25,380 nucleotides of DNA from an uncultured Porphyromonadaceae bacterium (GTDB lineage: Bacteria; Bacteroidota; Bacteroidia; Bacteroidales; Muribaculaceae). The DNA lies in NCBI GenBank assembly GCA_937901905.1, contig CALDIF010000091.1:1-25380 (forward strand), given 5' to 3'. Shown in pieces: positions 1 through 5,827 of the stretch. The notes beneath the pieces were generated by a model. That model was not told the origin of the DNA, searched no databases, and saw only the letters and a program-made list of their open reading frames with translations. The position numbers and the translations under genes were made by a program. Within the stretch, counting starts at the first letter, position 1. Each line of letters begins with the position of its first letter.

Positions 1-46
1 GAGCCGTTGTCATGCAATCCTGCTTAAACAAGTCGAACAGTAAAAA

Positions 47-87
47 GGTACAAGGAAACGCTCTTAACCTTGTACGCAACCTTGTAC
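47..87. repeat. Cluster of CCTTGTAC repeats left of the tRNA fragment
   Basis: The ten-base word AACCTTGTAC occurs at 66-75 and 78-87, and the inverted GGTACAAGG at 47-55. Imperfect arms CGCTCTTAACC (59-69) and GGTTAGAGCG (90-99) flank the direct pair. No convincing gene is seen in 1-147. Such short repeats beside a tRNA-derived att site resemble integrase arm-binding sites; that role is inferred. Confidence 0.4.
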
Positions 88-147
88 ATGGTTAGAGCGG
101 CAAAATAACTGATTGTATAACAGACGTTTCAGTCGTATTTGCTATTT

Positions 148-190
148 CTTTGGGAGCAGGAAGTCCCTGGTTCGAATCCAGGTACCCCGA
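148..190 (+). other. 3' half of tRNA-Pro(TGG), likely att site
   Basis: Starting at CTTTGGGAGCAGG the sequence reads as the anticodon loop (TTTGGGA, anticodon TGG at 151-153), the 3' anticodon stem GCAGG, a five-base variable loop, a T arm CCTGG-TTCGAAT-CCAGG (166-182) and the 3' acceptor strand TACCCCG plus discriminator A (190). The matching 5' acceptor CGGGGTA, D arm and 5' anticodon stem are absent upstream, so this is not a complete tRNA. A break exactly at the anticodon loop is the classic crossover place for tyrosine recombinases that target tRNA genes, so this is most likely a displaced tRNA 3' end at an element boundary. Which side holds the element is not certain. Confidence 0.75.
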
Positions 191-200
191 CAAACAAATT

Positions 201-249
201 AAAACGCTGAATTATAGGAGATAACATCAACTATAGCTCAGCGTTTTTT
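201..249 (+). terminator. Intrinsic terminator after the tRNA-Pro fragment
   Basis: Arms AAAACGCTGA (201-210) and TCAGCGTTTT (238-247) are perfect inverted repeats, with a second inner pair ATAG/CTAT, followed by a T run. It lies ten bases past the tRNA 3' end and would end its transcript. Confidence 0.7.
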
Positions 250-313
250 GCTGTTTTAAGCAATTCCAGCCATTAAAAAAAACCGCATTCTTGGACTTTT
301 TTGGTGTTTTTTG

Positions 314-395
314 GAGCAATTTGGAGCAAATGACGAGCAACTTCACGAGCAACTAATTGCCGGTAGCCAAAGGGACGAGCAACAAGACGAGCAAC
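314..395 (+). repeat. Array of GAGCAA(C) direct repeats
   Basis: GAGCAA begins at 314, 324, 335, 347, 377 and 389; the last four are ACGAGCAAC. Starts are 10, 11, 12, 30 and 12 bases apart, close to one helical turn for most. Arrays like this next to tRNA-derived att sites fit integrase arm sites or iterons; function is inferred. The rest of 250-637 shows no gene that I can support. Confidence 0.5.
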
Positions 396-537
396 TTTTA
401 CGTGCAAGTCGAGTACCAAAAAGGGACAGATGCGTCACGATTTTTTAGCGGTCGTTTCGCCTATTTCTCTGAAGAAATATCTTGATGCCTGGCCTAGCCG
501 GTTCATCTTATAGAAGGTTGTCTAATAGGGCTGTCTA

Positions 538-560
538 ATCCACTCCAATTTGGAGTGGAT
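538..560. repeat. Perfect 11-bp palindrome
   Basis: ATCCACTCCAA and TTGGAGTGGAT flank a single central base. No T run follows, so a terminator role is weak. The word TGTCTAAT occurs twice just upstream (about 519-539), which may mark an insertion-sequence end remnant. Confidence 0.45.
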
Positions 561-637
561 GGGTTGCTTATTGTCTGTGCTTAAAGCGATGAAATGCGTA
601 ACCTATTCAACCCCAATATCGTTAAATTAAAGTTAAA

Positions 638-793
638 GTGATCCATTTGTTTGGATTGCAACATTTAAACCTTGGAAATGCAGAGGCTCGACGACTTTTT
701 GCCACAATGTGCATGAATAACGAGATGCAAGAGATATTACCTGATAAGGTTATGAGAGGCTTTCATTATATGGAACTAGCATCAATAATGTGA
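638..793 (+). CDS. Possible small ORF or gene remnant, 51 aa
   Basis: A frame opening with GTG (VIHLFGLQHLNL...) runs 51 codons to TGA and ends ...YMELASIM. Its composition (few rare residues, balanced charge, four internal Met) looks coding rather than random, but there is no ATG start, no evident promoter and no family I recognise. It may be the tail of a gene cut by the nearby element boundary or IS debris. Confidence 0.25.
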   Translation: MIHLFGLQHLNLGNAEARRLFATMCMNNEMQEILPDKVMRGFHYMELASIM

Positions 794-856
794 CCTAAAT
801 AAAGGGCCGAAAAATGAACCATATTTTGCTACCCCAAGAGAGACAACGAACCGGGC

Positions 857-1042
857 TTAGGCGTTCTGAATCCATCGGATGATATTGTGGCCGCCATCGC
901 CAAACGCGACCACATGAAGGTTGTCGACATCGGCATTCACAAGGCGTACAGGGTCATTTTCCGCAATATCTTTGTCGATCCTTTGCGGAAAAAGCATCGT
1001 TTGGTTGTTTATGCGCTCACGAAAGTGTAACTTTGCAGACAT
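857..1042 (-). mobile_element. IS1182-family transposase, N-terminal remnant
   Basis: From ATG at 1042 the first about 44 residues (MSAKLHFRER..., NNQTMLFPQRID, DIAENDPVR, VNADVDNLH) match the conserved opening of Bacteroidetes IS1182-type DDE transposases, normally around 500 aa. After NLHV the similarity ends and the frame stops at 857, so all the catalytic part is missing. The DNA left of 857 shows no continuation in another frame. It is a deletion remnant that still has its own promoter-like TAACTTTG (1063-1070) 20 bases upstream. Family recognition is from memory of the N-terminal motif. Confidence 0.75.
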
Positions 1043-1062
1043 AGTTATTTGTTTTATAGTCA

Positions 1063-1070
1063 CAAAGTTA
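1063..1070 (-). promoter_or_regulatory. -7 promoter element of the IS remnant
   Basis: TAACTTTG on the minus strand fits the Bacteroidetes TAnnTTTG box and lies about 20 bases before the transposase ATG at 1042. No clear TTTG is seen at -33. Confidence 0.4.
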
Positions 1071-1089
1071 CACAAACTCTATGACATAG

Positions 1090-1121
1090 CAAAGCCTCCG
1101 CTTGGGAAAGCAGAGGCTTTG
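1090..1121. terminator. Strong hairpin between IS remnant and ATPase gene
   Basis: CAAAGCCTC (1090-1098) pairs with GAGGCTTTG (1113-1121), with inner CGCTT/AAAGC pairing. It sits about 70 bases past the stop of the minus-strand ATPase gene and could end its transcript, though the T tract is interrupted. It may equally be the end of the IS element. Confidence 0.45.
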
Positions 1122-1193
1122 TCATATGTTTTACAACATATTATTGAGACGGCGTGCCGTAATTTTGACACACCCTCGTTTTATCTATTGGCA

Positions 1194-2768
1194 TCAGGAA
1201 CCGGTGGGGACTGTCTTCCACTCGGTGATAGTGCGCTTGACGGGGTCGACGAGCACGCCCACCTTGACCTTGGGGCGCAGGTCGTTCCAGTAGGGGATGA
1301 GGTAGTTTTTCTCATCAATCTGTGCAAGCGCGTCATTGACGGTGCCGTTGCCGTCCAGCTTCAGTTCGAGCACATAGACGGTCGTCTCGGACTTCAGCAC
1401 CACGTCGCAGCGGCCGGTGGCGTTCCTCACCTCGGTGTCCACCTTGATGCCCAGTCCGTCGAACAGCACGCGCAGTATCGTCTCGTAGTCCTTCTCGGTC
1501 TTGTTGCTCAGGTCGTATGGCAGCGCGGCCAGGTAGCTCTGCACGGCGCGCAGCGCCGCGTCGATGTCGTCAGCCCGCATGGCGCGCCACACGGCTAGCT
1601 GCACACCGCTGTTGGCCATCATGTCCTTGTTGAGGTAGTGTGCCATCAGGCAGTTATACAGGCCGTCATACACCTCGCGGTTTGGGATGCCGATGGTGTA
1701 GGTCTCCTCCTCCCGGTCATAGCCCTTGATGGTCAGGTAACCGCTCTGGGTGAGGATGGGGATGGCGTTGTCGAAGTTGTCGAACGGCTGATTAAAGGCA
1801 CTCTCATAGACGACGATACCCTCCACGTTGTCAAGCCGGAACTGATAGCGGTCGAGTACCTTGACGAGTGACGACGGAGTGGCGCTGTCGAACCAATACA
1901 TTCCCAGCCGCTGCTGGTCGAACACGTTGACGAGGCTGAAAGGGTTGTAGACATCGGTGAGCGCCTGCGAGAAGTGGTAGCCGTCGTAGCGGTCGCGCAG
2001 CCGCTGCAGGGCCTGCTCGGGCGTGACCTTCAGCTTGGCGGCGAGCATGGCGATGTCCGGCGCGAAGTACTGCTCCAGCTCGGCGGCGGTGATGCCGCAG
2101 ATGCCATCATAGGCTTCGGCCAACGAGATGTTGCTGATGTTGTTGATGGATGAGAAGATGCTCATCTGCGAGAACTTGGTGATGCCCGTGATGAACACGA
2201 ACCGCAGGTGCTCGTACATCGACTTCACCGGTCCGTAGAACGTGTTGAACAGCGAGCGGATCGCCGCCTGCTTCTCGTCGTTGTCAATGACGTTGAGCAC
2301 GGGCGAGTCGTACTCATCGAAAATCAGCACGACTTTCCGGCCGGTCACTTGATGGGCCTTGATGACGAGGTTCTGAAGCCTGCCGCCGAGCGAGTCGACA
2401 GCCTTGTCAATGCCCCATTGACGCTCGCATGCGGTCAACATGCCGTCAATGAGTGTGTGCACCTCGACCATGTTGTCGCTCTTGCATCGCGACATGTCGA
2501 AGTGCAGCACCGGGTAGACGGTCCACTCCGTCTCAAGGCTGTCAATGGCGAGTCCCTTGAAGAGCTCGCGGTGCCCGAGGAAGTAGTGCTTCAACGTGTT
2601 GCACAGCAGCGTTTTGCCGAAGCGGCGAGGGCGGCTCAGGAAGATCGTCTCGGCACCACTATGCACCATATGGTGGATAAGTGCCGTCTTGTCGACGTAC
2701 ACCATACCACGATTGCGTACAACCTCGAAATCCTGTATTCCGACGGGATAGATGCGTCTCTGTTCCAT
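1194..2768 (-). CDS. AAA-ATPase-like / PD-(D/E)XK nuclease-like protein, 524 aa
   Basis: Matches the large Bacteroidetes family with an N-terminal AAA-ATPase-like domain and a C-terminal PD-(D/E)XK nuclease-like domain. The start MEQRRIYPVGIQDF is the usual family opening; a longer frame to 2885 would run through the upstream terminator, so ATG at 2768 is chosen. Visible motifs: Walker A variant SRPRRFGKT (about residues 45-53), Walker B VVLIFDEYD (146-154), and near the end GRCD (D455) followed by LELK (E468, K470) as the nuclease core. Length is normal for the family. A promoter box TAACTTTG lies 22 bases upstream and terminators flank the gene, so it is transcribed alone. These proteins occur in many copies per genome; a defence or mobile-element role is often suggested but not established. 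Base composition is GC-richer than its neighbours. Confidence 0.92.
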   Translation of the reverse strand: MEQRRIYPVGIQDFEVVRNRGMVYVDKTALIHHMVHSGAETIFLSRPRRFGKTLLCNTLKHYFLGHRELFKGLAIDSLETEWTVYPVLHFDMSRCKSDNMVEVHTLIDGMLTACERQWGIDKAVDSLGGRLQNLVIKAHQVTGRKVVLIFDEYDSPVLNVIDNDEKQAAIRSLFNTFYGPVKSMYEHLRFVFITGITKFSQMSIFSSINNISNISLAEAYDGICGITAAELEQYFAPDIAMLAAKLKVTPEQALQRLRDRYDGYHFSQALTDVYNPFSLVNVFDQQRLGMYWFDSATPSSLVKVLDRYQFRLDNVEGIVVYESAFNQPFDNFDNAIPILTQSGYLTIKGYDREEETYTIGIPNREVYDGLYNCLMAHYLNKDMMANSGVQLAVWRAMRADDIDAALRAVQSYLAALPYDLSNKTEKDYETILRVLFDGLGIKVDTEVRNATGRCDVVLKSETTVYVLELKLDGNGTVNDALAQIDEKNYLIPYWNDLRPKVKVGVLVDPVKRTITEWKTVPTGS

Positions 2769-2789
2769 ATTCAAAATCGTTTCTAACCG

Positions 2790-2797
2790 CAAAGTTA
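2790..2797 (-). promoter_or_regulatory. -7 promoter element of the AAA-ATPase gene
   Basis: TAACTTTG (minus strand) matches TAnnTTTG exactly. A TTGC about 23 bases further upstream could serve as a weak -33. Expected transcript start is about 20 bases before the ATG at 2768. Confidence 0.6.
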
Positions 2798-2830
2798 CAC
2801 AGAATTTTCGTAATTCACTGCAAGCAAAAT

Positions 2831-2864
2831 AAAAAAAAGTCAGGGCAAAACCTGACTTTTTTTT
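2831..2864. terminator. Bidirectional intrinsic terminator
   Basis: A perfect 14-bp stem, A8-GTCAGG (2831-2844) and CCTGAC-T8 (2851-2864), with six-base loop GCAAAA. The A and T runs on both sides make it work in either direction; on the minus strand it ends transcription from the PepSY-like remnant before the ATPase promoter. Confidence 0.9.
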
Positions 2865-2914
2865 CACGGCACGCATTGGTATCACCCGTACGGCTTCTTG
2901 TCCGCGCTCGCGCG

Positions 2915-3100
2915 TCAGTCGTCGATGTTGATGACCCGGAAAGAGCGGTTGTACTCCACCTCGGTGCCGTTGCCGTTGTTCTGCTTCACCTCCAAGCCGC
3001 GGCGGTTGTGGTCAATCTTGAGGATTGTCGTGCCGGGGAAAGTGGTCTTAACATACTGCTTGATCCGGGCGGGAATCAGGGCTATAGGCACTGCCGCCAC
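2915..3100 (-). pseudogene. PepSY-like protein, C-terminal remnant
   Basis: The 61-codon frame reads IPARIKQYVKTTFPG, then IDHNRRGLEVKQNNG, then EVEYNRSFRVINIDD, the layout of the last repeat of small secreted PepSY-like proteins of Bacteroidales (IP..IK.YI...FPG..I..I......YEV.L.NG). Those proteins are normally about 140-170 aa with a signal peptide; here the first two thirds and the signal peptide are missing, and the frame begins at a GTG inside a 9-bp inverted repeat (AATCAGGG / CCCCTGATT, about 3074-3111). I regard it as a decayed fragment. The terminator at 2831-2864 is probably its original one. Confidence 0.6.
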
Positions 3101-3111
3101 GCCCCTGATTT

Positions 3112-3161
3112 AAGACAGTCCCTATGTTTGCAAACCCAAAAGCAAACTTAGGGACTGTCTT
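3112..3161. repeat. Miniature 20-bp palindrome (hairpin repeat)
   Basis: Arms 3112-3131 and 3142-3161 are inverted repeats with one mismatch in 20, separated by ten bases. The outer end reads AAGACAGTCCCTA. It lies exactly at the place where the PepSY-like frame loses its 5' part. There is no T run beyond the arms, so it looks more like a REP/MITE-type mobile hairpin than a terminator. Confidence 0.65.
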
Positions 3162-3210
3162 GCCCTGCATGTTCTGGCGACAAGGAGGCGTGGGCGCAGC
3201 GTGGTGGTTA

Positions 3211-3567
3211 TTACACTTGCTTCACTGTGGTGTTGCCGTCGGAGTATTTTTTCACGACGATGTTCACGCCGTCGAATGGGCTGTCGCTCATCACGCCGGC
3301 CACGTTGACATATTTCACACTCTCCACCGTCTTGCCATTGTCCGTCGGTGCATCAACGCCGGTTACTACCGAACTGTCTCGCAGGTCGATGATGTCCTGC
3401 AAGAGTTTCCTGACCGTTTGACAAAGATTTGCCTTTCGCACACCGCCGCTTCGCCGCGACTTATGCTGCAAACTTTGTCAAGCTGAAGGTTCGGGCGAGA
3501 TGCTTTCTTTCTCGGTCTCGACACGGAAAGCCGAGATTAGCGAGGTCAGTTGTGAAATATCAATCAT
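3211..3567 (-). pseudogene. Small ORF interrupted by a palindromic insert
   Basis: A good start, ATG at 3567 (MIDISQLTSLISAFRVE...), stops with TGA at 3478 inside a 64-bp palindromic element. After the element the same frame continues (TVRKLLQDIIDLRDSS..., 3415 onward) to a stop at 3211. The tail (VKYVNVAGVMSDSPFDGVN, then IVVKKYSDGNT) resembles the C-terminal segment of many secreted Bacteroidales proteins. Removing the insert would join ...ISPE to TVRKLLQDI in one frame of roughly 95 aa. The insertion therefore truncates or splits the gene. A promoter-like TACTTTTG lies at 3590-3597. Function unknown; the joined reading is an inference. Confidence 0.5.
3418..3481. repeat. 64-bp palindromic mini-element inside an ORF
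   Basis: TTGACAAAGATTTGC at 3418-3432 and GCAAACTTTGTCAA at 3468-3481 are inverted repeats differing by one indel, flanking a GC-rich core rich in GCGGCG. It introduces an in-frame stop into the minus-strand gene at 3211-3567. Confidence 0.55.
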
Positions 3568-3589
3568 AATCTTTTGCGATTTTATAGCG

Positions 3590-3597
3590 CAAAAGTA
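3590..3597 (-). promoter_or_regulatory. -7 promoter element before the interrupted ORF
   Basis: TACTTTTG on the minus strand fits TAnnTTTG and lies 23 bases before ATG 3567. It also forms part of an 8-bp inverted repeat CTTTTGCG/CGCAAAAG (3571-3594). Confidence 0.45.
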
Positions 3598-3635
3598 CCT
3601 CACTTGCCTCGCTCAATAAAAGACAAAAAACGGCA

Positions 3636-3660
3636 CAAAAAGACCCACCCGAAGGTGAGC
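3636..3660 (-). terminator. Terminator of the retropepsin-like gene
   Basis: Read on the minus strand: GCTCACC, tetraloop TTCG, GGTGGGTC, then TTTTTG. It lies 15 bases past the stop of the gene at 3675-4364. Confidence 0.7.
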
Positions 3661-3674
3661 AGTTTATATCATGA

Positions 3675-4364
3675 TTATATTCCTTGTGGTGGAAGAAATA
3701 ATTGTCCATTCTTTATTTGTATTCGGTATCTTTTGAATAATTCAACACCTATTATGCCGTCAATATGTAGCATTGAAAGAGTTGATTCTATAAGATTCGG
3801 CAATATTCCAAACTCTTGGTAGTAAGGTGCATCTTCATTGATATGATTAACTTTACAGCGATAAGTATGCGTTTTGAAACTTCCAATTAATGGATGGAAG
3901 TCTGTGACTTCTCTTTCAAAAACTAATCCTTCAACAAAAGTTTTATTAATATAAGATATTGGTGCACCTGTGTCGACGATCATTCGTACAACTCTGTTAT
4001 TTACCAACATTTCTATGGCAATTAACCCCTGCGCAAACGGTCCAAGTTCAATTTGTTTAAATGAACGTGAATAGTTGGCATCGTCATCAATAAATAACTG
4101 ATTGTCTCGTAGGCTAATAAGCAATGGAAAACGATGAATGATGTCCATGCCAACAAGTCCATCTATGTTGCGCCCCACGTTTGTACTAAGATAATCTTTA
4201 GACACACCATTGACAGAAGAACAAACAGGTATTTTTACTCCAGCCCATTTGATAAAACCTGTGGCATGAAAACTTGTAGGGCTTCCTGTGTCAAGCAAAA
4301 GTGCCTGTTCTCCTTCTATAATGATGTGTTCATTTATTATTTTTATATTTAAACTTTGAAACAT
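3675..4364 (-). CDS. Two-lobed retropepsin-like aspartic protease, 229 aa
   Basis: Two Asp-Thr-Gly motifs are visible: LLLDTGSPTSF (around residues 22-32) and MIVDTGAPISYI (around 125-136). Each is followed about 70-80 residues later by a hydrophobic-hydrophobic-Gly segment (DGLVGMDII; DGIIGVELF) that fits the family's psi-loop. So the chain looks like two fused retropepsin-like (clan AA) lobes, giving both catalytic aspartates in one chain. There is no signal peptide or membrane segment, so a cytoplasmic location is likely, unlike the usual secreted or PDZ-linked Bacteroidetes aspartyl proteases. ATG at 4364 is the only sensible start. The gene is clearly AT-richer than its neighbours, a sign of recent transfer. 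Substrate unknown. Confidence 0.75.
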   Translation of the reverse strand: MFQSLNIKIINEHIIIEGEQALLLDTGSPTSFHATGFIKWAGVKIPVCSSVNGVSKDYLSTNVGRNIDGLVGMDIIHRFPLLISLRDNQLFIDDDANYSRSFKQIELGPFAQGLIAIEMLVNNRVVRMIVDTGAPISYINKTFVEGLVFEREVTDFHPLIGSFKTHTYRCKVNHINEDAPYYQEFGILPNLIESTLSMLHIDGIIGVELFKRYRIQIKNGQLFLPPQGI

Positions 4365-4649
4365 ATACTTCTGTTATTACAAAGTGGATATTTATCTGAA
4401 CAACGCTAAAAATGTATTTTTTATTTTGTCTGCTTTACATTTCGGGCAAAATCTGCTCAAAATGCCCGTGAAGGAGCGTCCGATGTTGGATTCAAAAAAT
4501 TCTTTCGTGCGCATCACCGAGGCATAATACTTGCGTGAGAACCACTTGCGTTCAATTCTTGAACAAATAAGTTGTGGAAAGCCAATGTTCTCTTTCATTC
4601 ATCTTGTCCAAATAAACACAAAAATATGCTACATTTCACGAAAAATCCT
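4365..4649. other. Intergenic stretch with a doubtful 68-aa minus ORF
   Basis: A minus-strand frame at 4392-4598 encodes a Cys/Lys/Phe-rich 68-aa peptide (contains RFCPKCKADKIK). I see no promoter or family for it, and it may be chance or the relic of a repeated element. Nothing else is supported here. Confidence 0.25.
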
Positions 4650-4657
4650 TACATTTG
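4650..4657 (+). promoter_or_regulatory. -7 promoter element, small CKC protein A
   Basis: TACATTTG fits TAnnTTTG, 20 bases before ATG 4678. No clear TTTG at -33. Confidence 0.5.
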
Positions 4658-4677
4658 CGGTATCAAATCCACTGACC

Positions 4678-5022
4678 ATGTATTGCAAGTGCGTAGATAA
4701 TAGCAAGTTCCCTGACATCTTCGACATTGGGAAAATCTATCTATTCTTTTGGCCTGTCGACAAAGAATGGATTCAAGCAAATGTATTTCCCAAAAAGAAA
4801 GGTGTTCAATCAATCATTGCAATGTCCGGATTGGACTTTGTGACATCATTTGTTATTCTTAAAACGTCCGTGTCAGACGATGAAATAGAGGACGATTTGC
4901 GCTTCTTTGGTTTCTCGGAGCTTTGTGGCGACTACGATCCAAAGCAGAATAGAAGTAGCCGGGTTGACCCTACGCCTTATGTGGGTGGAGATTGCAGCGG
5001 TGGTGACGGTGGCGGTTGCTGA
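4678..5022 (+). CDS. Small CKC-NSKF protein A, 114 aa, Gly/Cys-rich tail
   Basis: Begins MYCKCVDNSKF and has IGKIY at residues 22-26, closely matching the second protein encoded at 5296-5538 (MKCKCRNNSKF, then VGKTY). The pattern KCxxNSxFxxxxxGKxY is that of small SH3-like domains common in phages and mobile elements (recognition from memory). The middle holds an acidic stretch DDEIEDD and the C terminus ends GGDCSGGDGGGC. ATG at 4678 is chosen because a promoter box lies 20 bases upstream and the family motif starts there; a longer frame from 4531 would begin before that promoter. Function unknown. It stands alone between opposite-strand genes. Confidence 0.65.
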   Translation: MYCKCVDNSKFPDIFDIGKIYLFFWPVDKEWIQANVFPKKKGVQSIIAMSGLDFVTSFVILKTSVSDDEIEDDLRFFGFSELCGDYDPKQNRSSRVDPTPYVGGDCSGGDGGGC

Positions 5023-5040
5023 CGTTCCGCCATAAATGGG

Positions 5041-5061
5041 AAAAGCCGCAATGCTGCGGCT
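5041..5061 (-). terminator. Terminator of the ArdA remnant transcript
   Basis: On the minus strand AGCCGCA, loop GCAT, TGCGGCT, then TTTT. It lies 26 bases past the stop at 5087 and also closes the convergent plus-strand gene. Confidence 0.75.
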
Positions 5062-5086
5062 CTCTCGGTGGGCGATGTTCAACGGC

Positions 5087-5302
5087 TTACAGGCAACGGA
5101 AAACGTGACCGCTGTCGAAATAGTAATCACACATGAACAAATCTCGTGCGTACTTTGAGAAGTCAAAGTAATAGCGCAAATCATCGGGGACATTGCTCAG
5201 CAGTCCGCAATCGTCAACTAACTGCTCGGCAAAATCTTCCTCGCTTGCCCACTCACCGCAATAGGCTTCACGGAAATCGTCAAGACTGTATCGTTTCAGC
5301 AA
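5087..5302 (-). pseudogene. ArdA antirestriction protein, C-terminal half only
   Basis: The 71-codon frame (DDFREAYCGEW, SEEDFAEQLVDD, YFDFSKYARDLF, DYYFDSGHVFR) matches the C-terminal region of ArdA, a DNA-mimic protein that blocks type I restriction enzymes. Full ArdA is about 165 aa in three small domains; the first half is absent. There is no ATG: the frame opens with TTG, and the next in-frame stop lies only eight codons further upstream, within the 3' end of the overlapping neighbour gene. The fragment retains its acidic character and terminator. It is probably non-functional, although a truncated acidic domain could still bind weakly. Confidence 0.75.
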
Positions 5303-5538
5303 ATAACGCCTGGTATTATGTCAGATGTTTTATACACATTTGATGAATTGCCTAAGGATTGAGGCTTATATTCCGTTATTGGATCGAAATAAAGCAGGAA
5401 AAACCCTTTGTTCATTTGCACCTTTTCACCATCTAACTTCTCTACAGATACACGTGTAATGCTATCATAGGAGAATGAATAGGTTTTGCCTACTTCAAAA
5501 TCCTTAAACTTTGAATTATTTCTGCATTTGCACTTCAT
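5296..5538 (-). CDS. Small CKC-NSKF protein B, 80 aa
   Basis: Shares the opening CKCxxNSKFxD and GKxYxF with protein A at 4678-5022, then diverges; LDGEKVQMNKGFF fits the usual 'dGeevxxpkxxF' half of such small SH3-like domains. The last residues (DIIPGVIC) overlap the first codons of the ArdA remnant in another frame, so the C terminus may be a junction product. ATG at 5538 is the natural start. No promoter of the TAnnTTTG type is clear upstream. Function unknown; phage or plasmid origin is likely. Confidence 0.55.
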   Translation of the reverse strand: MKCKCRNNSKFKDFEVGKTYSFSYDSITRVSVEKLDGEKVQMNKGFFLLYFDPITEYKPQSLGNSSNVYKTSDIIPGVIC

Positions 5539-5571
5539 TGTTGTAAAGTTTGAATATTGCTTTTTATGATA

Positions 5572-5721
5572 TTAGATGCAAAAAGTGTACCAAAGTTTAA
5601 CGGTTTTCGCTGATTTTTCCAGCTCGCCGGTATTAATCAACCTTGTAAGGTGATTGGCAAGCAGTTCTCTCGGCTCCATTATCGCTCCAATATGGTCGCC
5701 ATGTCCTTGTTCTTTCTTCAT
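5572..5721 (-). CDS. Short ORF under operator copy A, 49 aa
   Basis: ATG at 5721 opens MKKEQGHGDHIGAIMEPRELL and runs 49 codons to TAA at 5572. Its promoter region carries the same 25-nt motif and TTTGC element found upstream of hsdM and of the WYL gene, with the ATG about 34 bases past TTTG, so transcription is very plausible. The hydrophilic helical sequence (ANHLTRLINTGELEKSAK) looks coding; the last ten residues look out of character and may follow a frameshift. It could be a small defence-associated protein or the remaining start of a deleted gene. I do not recognise the family. Confidence 0.5.
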   Translation of the reverse strand: MKKEQGHGDHIGAIMEPRELLANHLTRLINTGELEKSAKTVKLWYTFCI

Positions 5722-5754
5722 GCTTGAATTGTTAGATTGTTATTATTATCGCCG

Positions 5755-5796
5755 CAAAGTAAAAGTCTGACTGTGCGCTCTATCTGCACAACAAAA
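5755..5796 (-). promoter_or_regulatory. Operator/promoter module, copy A
   Basis: Minus strand: TTTTGT, then the dyad core TGTGCAGATAGAGCGCACA (5790-5772; arms TGTGC/GCACA), 13 bases, then TTTGC starting at 5758. Copies B (17091-17132) and C (18432-18473) have the same layout. TTACTTTG resembles the TAnnTTTG box with one change. The ATG at 5721 follows. Confidence 0.7.
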
Positions 5797-5827
5797 ATAA
5801 AATTTCAATATTTTTAAAAAGGATTTA

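Noticed and set aside
1..190. Complete tRNA gene
   Set aside because: No 5' acceptor CGGGGTA, D arm or 5' anticodon stem lies upstream of the 3' half.
314..395. CRISPR array
   Set aside because: Repeat units are under 10 bases with spacing of 10-30 bases and no conserved spacers or cas genes.
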